A stretch of DNA of 64,000 nt from positions 744,001 to 808,000 of the forward strand of contig JAXLTC010000001.1 of NCBI GenBank assembly GCA_046330255.1. Reading direction: 5' to 3'. The position numbers were made by a program, and so were the translations under genes. Under the pieces are notes generated by a model. That model did not search any database and was not told where the DNA came from. It was given only the letters and a program-made list of their open reading frames with translations. The stretch comes from JBBSBL01 sp046330255 (GTDB lineage: Bacteria; Actinomycetota; Thermoleophilia; Solirubrobacterales; Solirubrobacteraceae). Of the stretch, positions 1-8,337 are shown in pieces (the stretch's first letter is position 1; each line of letters opens with the position of its first letter).

Positions 1-786
1 CGCGCGGCGGAGCTGGCGGCGGCCACCGGCGCCGTCGAGCTCGTCGAGCTCGGGTCCGGGACGGCCGAGAAGACACGCGTGCTGCTCGATGCGATGGCGC
101 GCGAAGGCTCGCTGCGCCGCTACGTGCCGCTCGACGTCTCCGAGGCGGTGGTGCGGGACTGCGCGGCGGCGCTGGTGGCCGGCTACCCCGGCCTGCGCGT
201 GCACGGCGTGGTCGGCGACTTCGAGCGCCACCTGGAGAAGCTGCCGCCCGCCGAGGGGCCGCGGATCGTCGCGCTGCTCGGCGGCACGATCGGCAACTTC
301 CCGCCCGGCAGCCGGCGCCGGCTGCTCAAGCGCTTCGCGGCGCTGCTCGGCCCGGACGACCGCCTCCTGCTCGGGACCGACCTCGTCAAGGACCCGGCCG
401 TGCTCGAAGCGGCCTACGACGACTCGGCCGGCGTCACCGCGGAGTTCAACCGCAACGTCCTGCACGTCCTCAACCGCGAGCTGGACGCGGACTTCATGCC
501 GGAGGCGTTCGACCACGTCGCGTTCTTCGACCGCCGCCACGAATGGATCGAGATGCGCCTGCGCGCGACGCGCCCGATGAGCGTGGAGCTGGCCGCGCTC
601 GGCCTGCGCGTCGATCTCGCCGCCGGGGAGGAGATCCGGACGGAGATCAGCGCGAAGTTCACCCGCGCCCGGCTGATGGCCGACTACGCGGCTGCGGGAC
701 TCGCGCTGGACGCCTGGCACACGGACGCGGGCGGGCGCTTCGCGCTCAGCCTCGCGCGGCCCGCGACCGCGCCCTCCGGCGTATAG
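1..786 (+). CDS. egtD: L-histidine N(alpha)-methyltransferase (EgtD), 5' end outside window
   Basis: The reading frame is open from base 1, so the true start lies upstream and only the last ~261 codons are visible. The product is the SAM-dependent enzyme that trimethylates histidine to hercynine, the first step of ergothioneine synthesis in the cytosol. Seen: the SAM-binding loop ELGSGTAEKT near residue 17 of the visible part, the family segment GGTIGNF, and the substrate-pocket stretch FNRNVLHVLNREL followed by DADF. No other egt gene follows, so any egtB/egtC partners would be upstream, outside the window. The stop codon TAG at 784-786 is also the first three bases of a -10-like TAGGCT for the next gene. 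Family identity is secure; the full length cannot be judged. Confidence 0.93.
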   Translation, partial: RAAELAAATGAVELVELGSGTAEKTRVLLDAMAREGSLRRYVPLDVSEAVVRDCAAALVAGYPGLRVHGVVGDFERHLEKLPPAEGPRIVALLGGTIGNFPPGSRRRLLKRFAALLGPDDRLLLGTDLVKDPAVLEAAYDDSAGVTAEFNRNVLHVLNRELDADFMPEAFDHVAFFDRRHEWIEMRLRATRPMSVELAALGLRVDLAAGEEIRTEISAKFTRARLMADYAAAGLALDAWHTDAGGRFALSLARPATAPSGV

Positions 787-789
787 GCT
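784..789 (+). promoter_or_regulatory. -10-like box TAGGCT before the SDR gene
   Basis: TAGGCT begins on the egtD stop codon and ends 10 bases before ATG 800. This fits the leaderless or near-leaderless pattern seen many times in this window. There is no clear Shine-Dalgarno in the gap. Inferred from pattern only. Confidence 0.4.
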
Positions 790-799
790 CCGGCGCCGC

Positions 800-1570
800 A
801 TGGAGATCGACGGCGCAGCGGCAATCGTCTCGGGCGGGGCGTCCGGCCTCGGCGAGGCGACCGTGCGCGCGCTGCACGCGCGCGGCGCCATGGTCACGAT
901 CGCCGACGTGCAGCAGGACAAGGGCGAGGCGCTCGCCGCCGAGCTCGGCGAGCGCGCGAGCTTCGCGGCGACCGACGTGACCAGCGAGGACGCCGTGGGG
1001 GCGGCCGTGAACGCCGCGGCCTCCGCGGCCGGCGGCCTGCGCATCGCGATCTCCTGCGCCGGGATCGGCTGGCCGGAGAAGATCGCCTCCGCGAAGCGGG
1101 GCCCGCACAACCTGATGCCGTTCGAGACGGTGCTGCGCATCAACCTGATCGGGACCTTCAACGTGATGCGCTTCGCCGCCGCGGCGATGATCCCGAACGA
1201 GCCCAACGCGGACGGCGAGCGCGGAGTGCTCGTCCAGACCGCCTCCGACGCGGCCTTCGAGGGCCAGGTGGGGCAGGTCGCCTACTCGGCGTCGAAGGGC
1301 GGCATCGTCGCGATGACGCTGCCCGCCGCCCGCGACCTCGCGGGCAACGGCATCCGCGTCTGCACGATCGCGCCGGGGCTGTTCGACACCCCGCTGCTCG
1401 CCCTGCTCCCGCAGGAGCAGCGTGACGCGCTCGGGGCCCAGGCGCCGTTCCCGCCGCGACTGGGGCGCCCCGAGGAGTTCGGGCAGCTCGCAGCCGCGAT
1501 CGTCGAGAACCCGATGCTGAACGGGGAGACGATCCGGCTGGACGGCGCGATCCGGATGCAGCCGCGCTGA
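800..1570 (+). CDS. SDR-family dehydrogenase, 3-hydroxyacyl-CoA dehydrogenase type 2-like
   Basis: A 256-residue short-chain dehydrogenase. The nucleotide-binding glycine motif GGASGLG is at residues 12-18, an acidic residue follows at the end of beta-2 (IADVQQ, typical of NAD rather than NADP use), SCAGI stands in the NAG position, and the catalytic pair is Y162-xxx-K166 (YSASK). The segment FEGQVGQVAYSASKGG and the C-terminal NGETIRLDGAIRM match the HSD17B10/3-hydroxyacyl-CoA dehydrogenase type 2 group, which oxidises beta-hydroxyacyl-CoA in fatty-acid or branched-chain degradation. It is followed after 19 bases by the wax-ester synthase gene, consistent with a lipid role. Exact substrate is not readable from the sequence. 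Confidence 0.85.
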   Translation: MEIDGAAAIVSGGASGLGEATVRALHARGAMVTIADVQQDKGEALAAELGERASFAATDVTSEDAVGAAVNAAASAAGGLRIAISCAGIGWPEKIASAKRGPHNLMPFETVLRINLIGTFNVMRFAAAAMIPNEPNADGERGVLVQTASDAAFEGQVGQVAYSASKGGIVAMTLPAARDLAGNGIRVCTIAPGLFDTPLLALLPQEQRDALGAQAPFPPRLGRPEEFGQLAAAIVENPMLNGETIRLDGAIRMQPR

Positions 1571-1589
1571 CCGCGCGCTGATCGGTCGG

Positions 1590-2975
1590 GTGGCCGACCC
1601 GCTGTCACCCGCCGACCGCTCCGCGCTCGCGGCCGAGCAGGGGCCTGTCCGGATGACGGTCGGGGCGGTGCTGGTGTTCGAGGGCGGGCCCGGCGTGCAG
1701 CGCAACGCGGTCGCGGCCAGGATCGCGGAGCGCATCCACCTCGTCCCGCGGCTGCGCCAGCGCCTGGTCGCGGTCCCCGGCGGGCTCACCCCGCCCGGCT
1801 GGGCCGATGACGAGGAGTTCGACCTGGGCAACCACGTGCGCAGGCTGGCGCTCTCGCCGCCCGGCGACGGAGCGGCGCTCGCGCGGCTGACCGGGGTCGA
1901 GATGGCGCGCCCGCTGGACCGCGCGCGCCCGCTGTGGGAGCTGCTCGTGGTCGACGGCCTCGCCGGCGGTCGGGTGGCGCTGATCGCGCGCATCCACCAC
2001 GCGCTGGTCGACGGGCTCGCGGCGGTCGCGATCGCCGCGGTCCTGCTCGACCCGGCCCCGGAGCCCACGCCCGTGGAGCAGCCGGCCGATCCGTGGCATC
2101 CGCGGCCCGCCGAGCTGCGCCGCACGCTGACCCGGATGGTCTCGGCGCCGATCACGCGGGGCGCGGAGCTGGCGGGCGAGGTGGCCGAGCGGCTGCTCGA
2201 GGCGGACCCTCGCCGCACCGCCGAGGACGCGGCCCGCGCCGCCGAGCTTGCCGCGGAGCTGGCCCGCTCGCGCCCCCAGGCGCCCCGCCTGCCGCTGAAC
2301 GGCCGGCTGTCCGAGAGCCGCTCCTACGCGCCCGCCTCCTGGCCGCTGGCCGAGGCCAAGCGGGTCGCGGCGGCGGGGGGCGGCAAGATCAACGACGTCA
2401 TCCTCGCCGGCGTCACCGGAATGCTGGCCCGCTGGCTGGCCGAGGCGGGCGCGGCGCTGCCGCCCGGCCGCGAGCCGGTCGCGCTCGTGCCCGTGAGCGT
2501 TCGCGCGCAGGACGAGGCGGGCGGCAACCGCTTCTCCACGGTGCTGGTCGACCTCCCGCTGTCCGAGCCGGACCCGCTCGCGCGCGTGCGCATCCTGCAC
2601 GAGCGCGTGGGGGGCCTGCGCGAGTCCGCCGCCGTGCGCGCCGGCGCGCTGATGGTCGGGGCGGCCGGGGCCGGCCCGCCGCTGCTGGCGGGAGTCGTGA
2701 CGCGCGCGATGGGGACCGTGCGCGCCTTCAACCTCGTCGTCTCGAACGTCCCCGGCCCGCAGTTCCCGCTGTGGATGAACGGCGCGCGTCTGCTGGCGCT
2801 GCACCCGGCGGTGCCACTGAACCCCGCCCATCAGCGCCTGAACGTGGGCGTGCTCTCCTACGACGGGCGCCTCGGGTTCGGCCTGCTCGCCGACGGGCGC
2901 CTGGAGCCCGGCGCCGGGGTCGCGGCGGCGGCGCTGGACGCGGCGCTCGCGGAGCTGGCCGCGGCCGCGGGCTGA
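1590..2975 (+). CDS. wax ester synthase/diacylglycerol acyltransferase (WS/DGAT)
   Basis: A 461-residue acyltransferase that uses acyl-CoA to esterify diacylglycerol or fatty alcohol, giving storage triacylglycerol or wax esters; normally soluble or membrane-associated. The active-site motif HHxxxDG is at residues 136-142 (HHALVDG). The N-terminal LSPADRSALAAEQ and MTVGAVLVFEG are family hallmarks, and NDVILAGV, SNVPGP and the C-terminal LSYDGRLGFGLLAD region mark the WES domain. The start is GTG 1590, chosen because it gives the usual N-terminus. Length is typical. The preceding SDR gene ends 19 bases upstream and the two may be co-transcribed. Confidence 0.9.
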   Translation: MADPLSPADRSALAAEQGPVRMTVGAVLVFEGGPGVQRNAVAARIAERIHLVPRLRQRLVAVPGGLTPPGWADDEEFDLGNHVRRLALSPPGDGAALARLTGVEMARPLDRARPLWELLVVDGLAGGRVALIARIHHALVDGLAAVAIAAVLLDPAPEPTPVEQPADPWHPRPAELRRTLTRMVSAPITRGAELAGEVAERLLEADPRRTAEDAARAAELAAELARSRPQAPRLPLNGRLSESRSYAPASWPLAEAKRVAAAGGGKINDVILAGVTGMLARWLAEAGAALPPGREPVALVPVSVRAQDEAGGNRFSTVLVDLPLSEPDPLARVRILHERVGGLRESAAVRAGALMVGAAGAGPPLLAGVVTRAMGTVRAFNLVVSNVPGPQFPLWMNGARLLALHPAVPLNPAHQRLNVGVLSYDGRLGFGLLADGRLEPGAGVAAAALDAALAELAAAAG

Positions 2976-3100
2976 GCCCGGGCCGGCGTCGCGCACGCGC
3001 CCGCGGCGGCCCGCACGTCCGTCCATCGCGGCCGCATCCCGCTCCGCAGCGCGGGCCGCGTGCCGATCGAACCCGGGCCCGGATCCCCGGGCGTCTCGAC

Positions 3101-3637
3101 ATGCGCCTTCGCGGAACACTCGCCCTCGTGCCGTTGCTGGTTTGCGCCCTCGCGGCGCCCGCGGCGGCCCGGCCGTGCAGGGGCGCCGACCGGCCGCCCC
3201 GCGCGGGCGCCGCAGACGCGCCGGCCCGTGCCGTGCTCTGCCTGCTCAACCGCGAGCGGGTCCGCCGGCACCTCGCGCCGCTGCGCCGGGACCGCCGCCT
3301 CGCCATCGCCGCCCGCAGCCACAGCCGCGCGATGGTCGCCCGCGGAGTGTTCTCCCACGACGGCCCGTTCGGCGATGTCGTCGCGCGGCTGCGCCGGGCG
3401 GGCTACATACGCGGCGGCGGCGGGTGGGCCGTCGGCGAGAACATCGCCTGGGGCGGCGGCCTGCTCGCCACCCCGGCCTCGATAATGCGCGGCTGGATGG
3501 GCAGCCCGGGCCATCGCGCGAACATGCTCTCGCCGAGCTTCCGCGACGTCGGGGTCGGGGTCGCGCTCGGGGCGCCGGGCACGGGCGGCGGAGGCGCGAC
3601 CTACACGCAGGACTTCGGCGTGCGCTCCCGGCGCTGA
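3101..3637 (+). CDS. secreted CAP-domain (SCP/PR1-like) protein
   Basis: A 178-residue exported protein. A signal peptide of about 22 residues (MRLRGTLALVPLLVCALAAP) is followed by a CAP domain with the usual landmarks: LLNRERVRRHLAPL, HSRAMVARGVFSHDG, GENIAWGG and GHRANMLSPSFRDVGVG. The His of FSHDG and the His of GHRANM correspond to the conserved CAP cavity residues. Bacterial CAP proteins of this YkwD type are extracellular; their activity is not settled. The ATG at 3101 was chosen for the signal peptide. The gene is convergent with DAHP synthase, six bases away. Confidence 0.88.
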   Translation: MRLRGTLALVPLLVCALAAPAAARPCRGADRPPRAGAADAPARAVLCLLNRERVRRHLAPLRRDRRLAIAARSHSRAMVARGVFSHDGPFGDVVARLRRAGYIRGGGGWAVGENIAWGGGLLATPASIMRGWMGSPGHRANMLSPSFRDVGVGVALGAPGTGGGGATYTQDFGVRSRR

Positions 3638-3643
3638 GGATCG

Positions 3644-4666
3644 TCAGGCCAGCCGCTTGCCGGTCAGCCGCGCGTGCGCCGCGACATCGCGGGCGTACTC
3701 GTCGAAGCGCGCGGTGGAGAGCTGCTGTGCGGCGTCGCAGACGGCCTGCTCGGGCCGGGGATGGACCTCGACGATGATCCCATCGGCCCCGACCGCCGCC
3801 GCGGCGCGCGAGAGCGGCTCCACGAGCCGCCGGTCGCCGGCCGCGTGCGATGGATCGACGATCACCGGCAGGTGCGAGTGCTGCTTGAGCCACGGCACCG
3901 CCCCGAGGTCCAGGGTGAAGCGCGTCGCGGTCTCGAACGTGCGAATCCCGCGCTCGCAGAGCACCACCCGCTCCTCCCCCTCCTTGAGCACGTAGTCGGC
4001 GGCCTGCAGCAACTCGTCGACCTTCGAGGAGAGCCCTCGCTTGAGCAGCACCGGCTTGCCGAGCCGGCCGGCCACCTCCAGCAGCGCGTAGTTCTGCATG
4101 TTGCGCGCGCCGATCTGGATCACGTCGGCGGCGGCGGCGACCGCCTCGGCGTGGCTCGCGTCGAGCAGCTCGGTGACGATCGGCAGCCCCGTGAGCTCGC
4201 GCGCCTCGGAGAGGATCTCCAGCGCCGCCGGGCCGAGCCCCTGGAAGGCGAACGGCGAGGTGCGCGGCTTGAACGCGCCGCCGCGCAGCATCGATGCGCG
4301 TCCGTCGCGGACGGAGCGCGCGACCTCGAGCGTCTGCTCGCGCGACTCCACCGTGCACGGGCCCGCGATCAGCGCGAACGTCTCCCCGCCGCCGATCCGC
4401 CTCCCCCCCACCTCGAAGCTCGTCGGCTGCTCGTGCGACAGCTCGGAGGAGGCCAGCTTGTAGGGACGCGAGATCGGGACTACCCGGTCCACGCCGGGAA
4501 GGCCCTCGAGCTCGAGCTCGGCGACTCGCTCCGGATCGCCGATCGCGCCGATCGCGGTCGTCAACTCGCCTGGCCAGACCAGGACGTGGACGCCGAGCGC
4601 CTCCAGGCGCTCGGTCACCGCGCCGATCTCGGCGTCGGTGGCACCGGGTGTCATCACGACCATCAC
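3644..4666 (-). CDS. aroF: 3-deoxy-7-phosphoheptulonate synthase (DAHP synthase), AroF type
   Basis: A 340-residue enzyme that condenses phosphoenolpyruvate with erythrose 4-phosphate, the entry step of the shikimate pathway. About 80 N-terminal residues (MMVVMTPGATDAEIGAV...) form the ferredoxin-like regulatory domain seen in Thermotoga- and Bacillus-type enzymes, so feedback control by an aromatic amino acid is likely. The catalytic barrel shows AGPCTVES, GGAFKPRTSPFAFQGLG, IGARNMQN, GKPVLLKRG and DPSHAAGDR, which carry the PEP, metal and phosphate ligands. It stands alone, convergent with the CAP gene and divergent from the GH6 gene. Confidence 0.94.
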   Translation of the reverse strand: MMVVMTPGATDAEIGAVTERLEALGVHVLVWPGELTTAIGAIGDPERVAELELEGLPGVDRVVPISRPYKLASSELSHEQPTSFEVGGRRIGGGETFALIAGPCTVESREQTLEVARSVRDGRASMLRGGAFKPRTSPFAFQGLGPAALEILSEARELTGLPIVTELLDASHAEAVAAAADVIQIGARNMQNYALLEVAGRLGKPVLLKRGLSSKVDELLQAADYVLKEGEERVVLCERGIRTFETATRFTLDLGAVPWLKQHSHLPVIVDPSHAAGDRRLVEPLSRAAAAVGADGIIVEVHPRPEQAVCDAAQQLSTARFDEYARDVAAHARLTGKRLA

Positions 4667-4786
4667 GCCGGCTGATTGTCACAGCCGCGCTCCATTCGCG
4701 CCGTGGAAGGGCCCGGACTCCGCGGCGCCCGGATGACCTGTGAGCGCCGACCCGCGACCGTTCCGTCCGGCACTCTGCAATCCTGT

Positions 4787-6181
4787 GTGAGCTTGGTGGC
4801 TTCCACGTCAGCCCTGCGAGCGCTTCTGCTCGCGGCCCTGGCGGCGCTGCTCCTCCTGCCCGCGACCCCGAGCGCGGCCTCGTCGAAGGAGCGGCGTCTC
4901 TCGAGCCCGACCGCCCGGCAGTCCGCTCGCGGCGCCGCTAGCACATGCTCGAAGCCTCGCCGACGGGTCAGCCGGCGGGTCGCGGCGAGACGCCGCGCCG
5001 CCGCACGCCGCCGGGCTGCCGCACGCCGGCGGGCGGCGAAGCGCTCGGTCGCGAACGCGGCCGGCGCGCGCAGCCGCTCCCCCGCGGCTCGCCGCCGGGC
5101 TGCCGCACGCCGCCGCGCCGCCGCACGCCGCCGGGCTGCCGCACGCCGGCGGGCTGCCGCACGCCGCCGGGCTGCCGCACGCCGGCGGGCTGCCGCACGC
5201 CGCCGGGCTGCGGCGCGGCGCTGCGCGAAGCGGCGGCGCAGCCGGCGCCCCGCCGCGCCGCGACCTCCCGCATCGCGGCCGCCCGCAACGCAGGGCGTGG
5301 ACGCCGGCAACCCGTTCGCCGCCGCGCGCTTCTGGGTGGATTCCCACTCGGACGCGGCGCTCACCGCGGCTCAATGGCAGGCCTCGGGGCGCACCGCGGA
5401 CGCGGCCCAGATGCGCAAGGTCTCGGGGCAGCCCTGGGCGATCTGGCTCAACGCGGGCTGGACGATGAGCGGTCTGAGCGCTCGCATCGCGCAGATCCGC
5501 GCGGCGGGCGCGCTGCCGGTGTTCGTCGTCTACAACATCCCGTGGCGCGACTGCGGCCGCTACTCCAGCGGCGGCGCCGCCTCCCCCGACGCCTACCGCG
5601 CGTGGGTGGCCCAGGTCGCCGCTCGGCTCGCGGGAGGACGGGCGGCGGTGGTGATCGAGCCCGATGCGCTCGCCGAGATCACGTGTCTGTCCGCCGATCG
5701 CCAGGCCGCCTACTACGACATGCTGCGCTACGACGTCGCGACGTTCGGCGCGCTGCCGGGGGTCGCGACCTACCTCGACGCCGGCCACGAGCGCTGGCAG
5801 CCGGCCGCGACGATGGCGGGGCGCCTCCAGAAGGCGGGCGCCGCCGGCGCGCGCGGCTTCGCGCTCAACATCTCGAACTTCAACGCGACGCCCGGCGAGA
5901 TCGCCTACGGCCGCGCGATCTCCTCGCAGATCGGCGGCAAGCGCTTCGTGATCGACACCAGCCGCAACGGCCTGGGACCCGCCGGCGGCAGCAACTGGTG
6001 GTGCAACCCGCCGGGCCGCGCGCTCGGCGCACCCCCGACCGCCCACACCGGAGATCCGCTCGTGGACGCGTTCTTCTGGTTCAAGGTCCCGGGAGAGTCG
6101 GACGGCTCCTGCAACGGAGGTCCCGCCTCCGGCCGCTGGTGGCCGGAGTACGCGCTCGGGCTGGCCCAGCGCTCACCCTGA
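4787..6181 (+). CDS. secreted glycoside hydrolase family 6 (cellulase) with Arg/Ala repeat linker
   Basis: The catalytic domain (about residue 180 to the end) is GH6, an inverting endo-glucanase/cellobiohydrolase of beta-1,4-glucan. Seen: FVVYNIPWRDCG with D255 and VIEPDALAEITC with the general acid D293, then FALNISNF, FVIDTSRNG and the C-terminal FFWFKVPGESDG. GTG 4787 was chosen because it starts a signal peptide (SLVASTSALRALLLAALAALLLLP, read in pieces); an upstream in-frame ATG at 4676 would place 37 non-hydrophobic residues before it. Between the signal peptide and the catalytic domain lies an Arg/Ala-rich stretch of AAARRR units (about residues 64-82 and 97-148), very basic and of unknown role. 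Fold and family secure; the start is a judgement. Confidence 0.85.
   Translation: MSLVASTSALRALLLAALAALLLLPATPSAASSKERRLSSPTARQSARGAASTCSKPRRRVSRRVAARRRAAARRRAAARRRAAKRSVANAAGARSRSPAARRRAAARRRAAARRRAAARRRAAARRRAAARRRAAARRRAAARRCAKRRRSRRPAAPRPPASRPPATQGVDAGNPFAAARFWVDSHSDAALTAAQWQASGRTADAAQMRKVSGQPWAIWLNAGWTMSGLSARIAQIRAAGALPVFVVYNIPWRDCGRYSSGGAASPDAYRAWVAQVAARLAGGRAAVVIEPDALAEITCLSADRQAAYYDMLRYDVATFGALPGVATYLDAGHERWQPAATMAGRLQKAGAAGARGFALNISNFNATPGEIAYGRAISSQIGGKRFVIDTSRNGLGPAGGSNWWCNPPGRALGAPPTAHTGDPLVDAFFWFKVPGESDGSCNGGPASGRWWPEYALGLAQRSP
4975..5235 (+). repeat. 18-bp tandem repeat coding for AAARRR
   Basis: Units of 18 bases such as CGCCGGGCTGCCGCACGC recur about 11 times in two blocks, the second (from about 5090) almost perfect. 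Alternate units differ in one codon (CGC/CGG), giving a 36-base higher-order period. In frame with the GH6 gene it reads AAARRR. Copy-number variation between strains would be expected. Confidence 0.85.
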
Positions 6182-6187
6182 AGGCGC

Positions 6188-6841
6188 TCAGAGCCCCAGG
6201 CCCTCGACGCCCGCCTCGTCATATCCCAGGTGGTGCGCGAGCTCGTGGCGAACCGTGCGTGTGACCTGGGCGCGCAGCATGTCCGGGTCGTGGCCAAAGT
6301 CGCGCAGCAGCGTGTCGCGGTAGATCACGATGCGGTCGGGAACGTCGTCGCGGGCGACGCCGTCGCCGTGGTAGAGACCGTAGGCGCGGCGCCGGCGCCC
6401 CCCGTCCGAGACGACGACCGCGACCCCTTCGAGCGCGCGCGTGAACTCGACCGGGAGGTCGTCGAGCGCGCGCTCGACCAGCACGCGGAACTCGTCCTCG
6501 TCGTAGGGGTCCAGGCCGAGGTCGTCGTCCTCGTCCTCGCCCCAGTCGTCCTCGTCGTCCGCCGCCTCGCCGGCGGCCAGGCGCTCCGAGCGCTCCACCA
6601 CGCGATCGAAGTCGCGCTCGGACACCGGCTCGCGCCAGCCGGCCATCCGCCCCGAGACCAGCGTGATCAGGAACGCGACCAGCAGGATCGCGGCGGCGAC
6701 GATCGCGAGCACCTGGAGCAGGCGGAACGGCTGGCGGGCGGACAGCCCGAAGGCGACCGAGACCGCGCCCAGCCCGACGACGAGCGCGGCCGCGGCGGAC
6801 AGCGCGACGCGGCGAGCTGTCGGCGATCCGGCCGGGCGCAT
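6188..6841 (-). CDS. membrane-anchored MMP-like zincin (PF06262-type metallopeptidase)
   Basis: A 217-residue protein. Two hydrophobic segments (about residues 12-32 and 42-63) anchor it, followed by a very acidic stretch (DDEDDWGEDEDDD, about residue 95) and a C-terminal zincin domain. The zinc motif HELAHHLGYDE near residue 200 fits HExxHxxGxxE, in the possible zinc metallopeptidase family PF06262. The upstream IVIYRDTLLRDF segment is also typical. Substrate unknown. It is convergent with the GH6 gene (6-base gap). The acidic linker between membrane and catalytic domain is longer than I would expect for the family. Confidence 0.8.
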   Translation of the reverse strand: MRPAGSPTARRVALSAAAALVVGLGAVSVAFGLSARQPFRLLQVLAIVAAAILLVAFLITLVSGRMAGWREPVSERDFDRVVERSERLAAGEAADDEDDWGEDEDDDLGLDPYDEDEFRVLVERALDDLPVEFTRALEGVAVVVSDGGRRRRAYGLYHGDGVARDDVPDRIVIYRDTLLRDFGHDPDMLRAQVTRTVRHELAHHLGYDEAGVEGLGL

Positions 6842-6878
6842 GCCCCCATATTGACGCGCGGCGGCCCGGGGGCGGCGA

Positions 6879-8033
6879 TCAGCGCAGCGCGCGGGCGATC
6901 ACGAGACGCTGGATCTCGTTCGTGCCCTCGTAGATCTGGGTGATCTTCGCGTCGCGCATGAAGCGCTCGACCGGGTACTCGCTCACGTACCCGTAGCCGC
7001 CCAGGACCTGCACCGCCTCGACGGTGACGGCCATCGCCGTGTCCGAGCAGAACAGCTTCGCCATCGCCGAGTACTTGCCGGCGTCCGGCTCGCCGCGGTC
7101 GATCTTGGCGCAGGCCTTGTAGAGCAGCTCGCGCGCGGCGGCGCACTGGGTCTCCATGTCGGCGAGCTTGAACTGGATCGCCTGGAAGGAGTTGATCGGC
7201 TTGCCGAACTGGCGCCGCTCGCGCGCGTAGGCGGCGGCGTAGTCGGTGGCCCCCTGGGCGATCCCGAGCGCCTGCGCGGCCACGCCGAGGCGCGAGTGGT
7301 CGAGGGTGCCGAGCGCGACATGCATGCCCTTGCCCTCCTCGCCGAGCAGGTTCCCGGCCGGCACCCGGACCCCATCGAAGATCGGCTGGCCCGTCGGCGA
7401 GCCGCGGATCCCGAGCTTGTGCTCGAGCTTGCCGACGCTGAAGCCGGGGCGGTCGGCCTCGACCAGGAACGCGCTGATCCCGTGGGAGCGCCCGGCCTCG
7501 CGGTCGGTGACCGCGAAGACGACGTAGAAGTCGGCGATCCCCAGGTTCGTGATCCAGTTCTTGGTGCCGTCGATGACCCAGTCGTCGCCGTCGCGGACCG
7601 CCCGGGTGATCATCCCGCCGGGGTCGGAGCCGGCCTCGGGCTCCGAGAGCGCGAACGCCGGGGTCCACTCGCCGGAGGCGCAGCGCGGCAGATAGCGGAG
7701 CTTCTGCTCCTCGGTGCCGAACAGGCGGATCGGCAGCGTGCCGAGCTCCTGCACCATCAGCATGAGCGCGGTCGAGGCGCAGGCCTTGCTTACCTCCTCG
7801 ATCGCGATGTTGAGCATCAGCGTGCCCGTGCCGGTGCCGCCGTGCGCCTCCTCGAACGGAAGCCCGAAGAGGTCGTGCTCGGCGAACAGCTCGCGCAGGT
7901 CGTGCGGGTACTCCGCCTTCGCGTCGATCTCCGCGGCCCGCGGCGCGACGCGGTCGGTGACGATCGCGCGGATCGTCTCGCGGAACGCGAGGTGATTGTC
8001 GCTCAGCGCATAGAGATCGTCCGCGGCGCCCAT
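6879..8033 (-). CDS. acyl-CoA dehydrogenase
   Basis: An FAD-dependent acyl-CoA dehydrogenase of 384 residues, which removes hydrogens from C2-C3 of an acyl-CoA in beta-oxidation or branched-chain catabolism, passing electrons to ETF. Seen: LMLMVQELGTLPIRLFG, FALSEPEAGSDPGG, WVIDGTKNWITN, RRQFGKPINSFQAIQ, LGGYGYVSEYPVERF and the C-terminal IYEGTNEIQRL, whose Glu is the usual catalytic base. An in-frame ATG at 8048 exists but lies within a TATGAT -10 box, so I chose the ATG at 8033 (MGAADDLYALSD). Confidence 0.9.
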   Translation of the reverse strand: MGAADDLYALSDNHLAFRETIRAIVTDRVAPRAAEIDAKAEYPHDLRELFAEHDLFGLPFEEAHGGTGTGTLMLNIAIEEVSKACASTALMLMVQELGTLPIRLFGTEEQKLRYLPRCASGEWTPAFALSEPEAGSDPGGMITRAVRDGDDWVIDGTKNWITNLGIADFYVVFAVTDREAGRSHGISAFLVEADRPGFSVGKLEHKLGIRGSPTGQPIFDGVRVPAGNLLGEEGKGMHVALGTLDHSRLGVAAQALGIAQGATDYAAAYARERRQFGKPINSFQAIQFKLADMETQCAAARELLYKACAKIDRGEPDAGKYSAMAKLFCSDTAMAVTVEAVQVLGGYGYVSEYPVERFMRDAKITQIYEGTNEIQRLVIARALR

Positions 8034-8043
8034 CCGGCGGCGG

Positions 8044-8049
8044 ATCATA
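8044..8049 (-). promoter_or_regulatory. -10 box TATGAT for the acyl-CoA dehydrogenase gene
   Basis: TATGAT, one base from the TATAAT consensus, ends 10 bases before ATG 8033 on the minus strand. It decides the start, since the ATG at 8048 lies inside it. Confidence 0.5.
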
Positions 8050-8111
8050 TGGCGCGGCCTCCGGGCGGCGCATGGCAGGGGACTGCGCCTGCCCGCCGCC
8101 GCGCGGCCGGT

Positions 8112-8117
8112 TAGATT
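8112..8117 (+). promoter_or_regulatory. -10 box TAGATT, leaderless promoter of the small membrane protein
   Basis: TAGATT followed by 7 bases and GTG 8125. The spacing puts the transcription start at or next to the start codon. Confidence 0.5.
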
Positions 8118-8124
8118 CCGGCGG

Positions 8125-8334
8125 GTGACGATTGGTGCGTCCCTCTTCCTGATCGCGGCCGGGGCGATCCTGCGCTACGCGGTCACCGACAACCTCAAGG
8201 GAGTCGACCTCCAGACCGTCGGCGTGATCCTGATGGTCGTCGGGGTGGTCGGCCTGCTGCTGGGCATCGTGATGACGATGACGGGGCGCCAGCAGGGCGG
8301 CGGGGACGGCGGTCAGCCACCGCCCCCGCGCTGA
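8125..8334 (+). CDS. small two-TM protein, DUF6458-like
   Basis: A 69-residue protein starting at GTG. Two membrane helices (about residues 3-18 and 31-52) are joined by the loop NLKGVDLQTVGV, and the tail is Gly/Gln/Pro-rich (QQGGGDGGQPPPP). The pattern GASLFLIAAGAILRYAV...GVDLQTVGVILMVVGVVGLL matches the small actinobacterial family DUF6458 as I remember it. Function unknown. It is divergent from acyl-CoA dehydrogenase and convergent with the NlpC gene (3-base gap). Confidence 0.8.
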   Translation: MTIGASLFLIAAGAILRYAVTDNLKGVDLQTVGVILMVVGVVGLLLGIVMTMTGRQQGGGDGGQPPPPR

Positions 8335-8337
8335 GGC

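Noticed and set aside
4975..5235. CRISPR-like appearance of the 18-bp repeats
   Set aside because: Units are directly adjacent with no unique spacers, and they are in frame with a protein. No cas gene is present.
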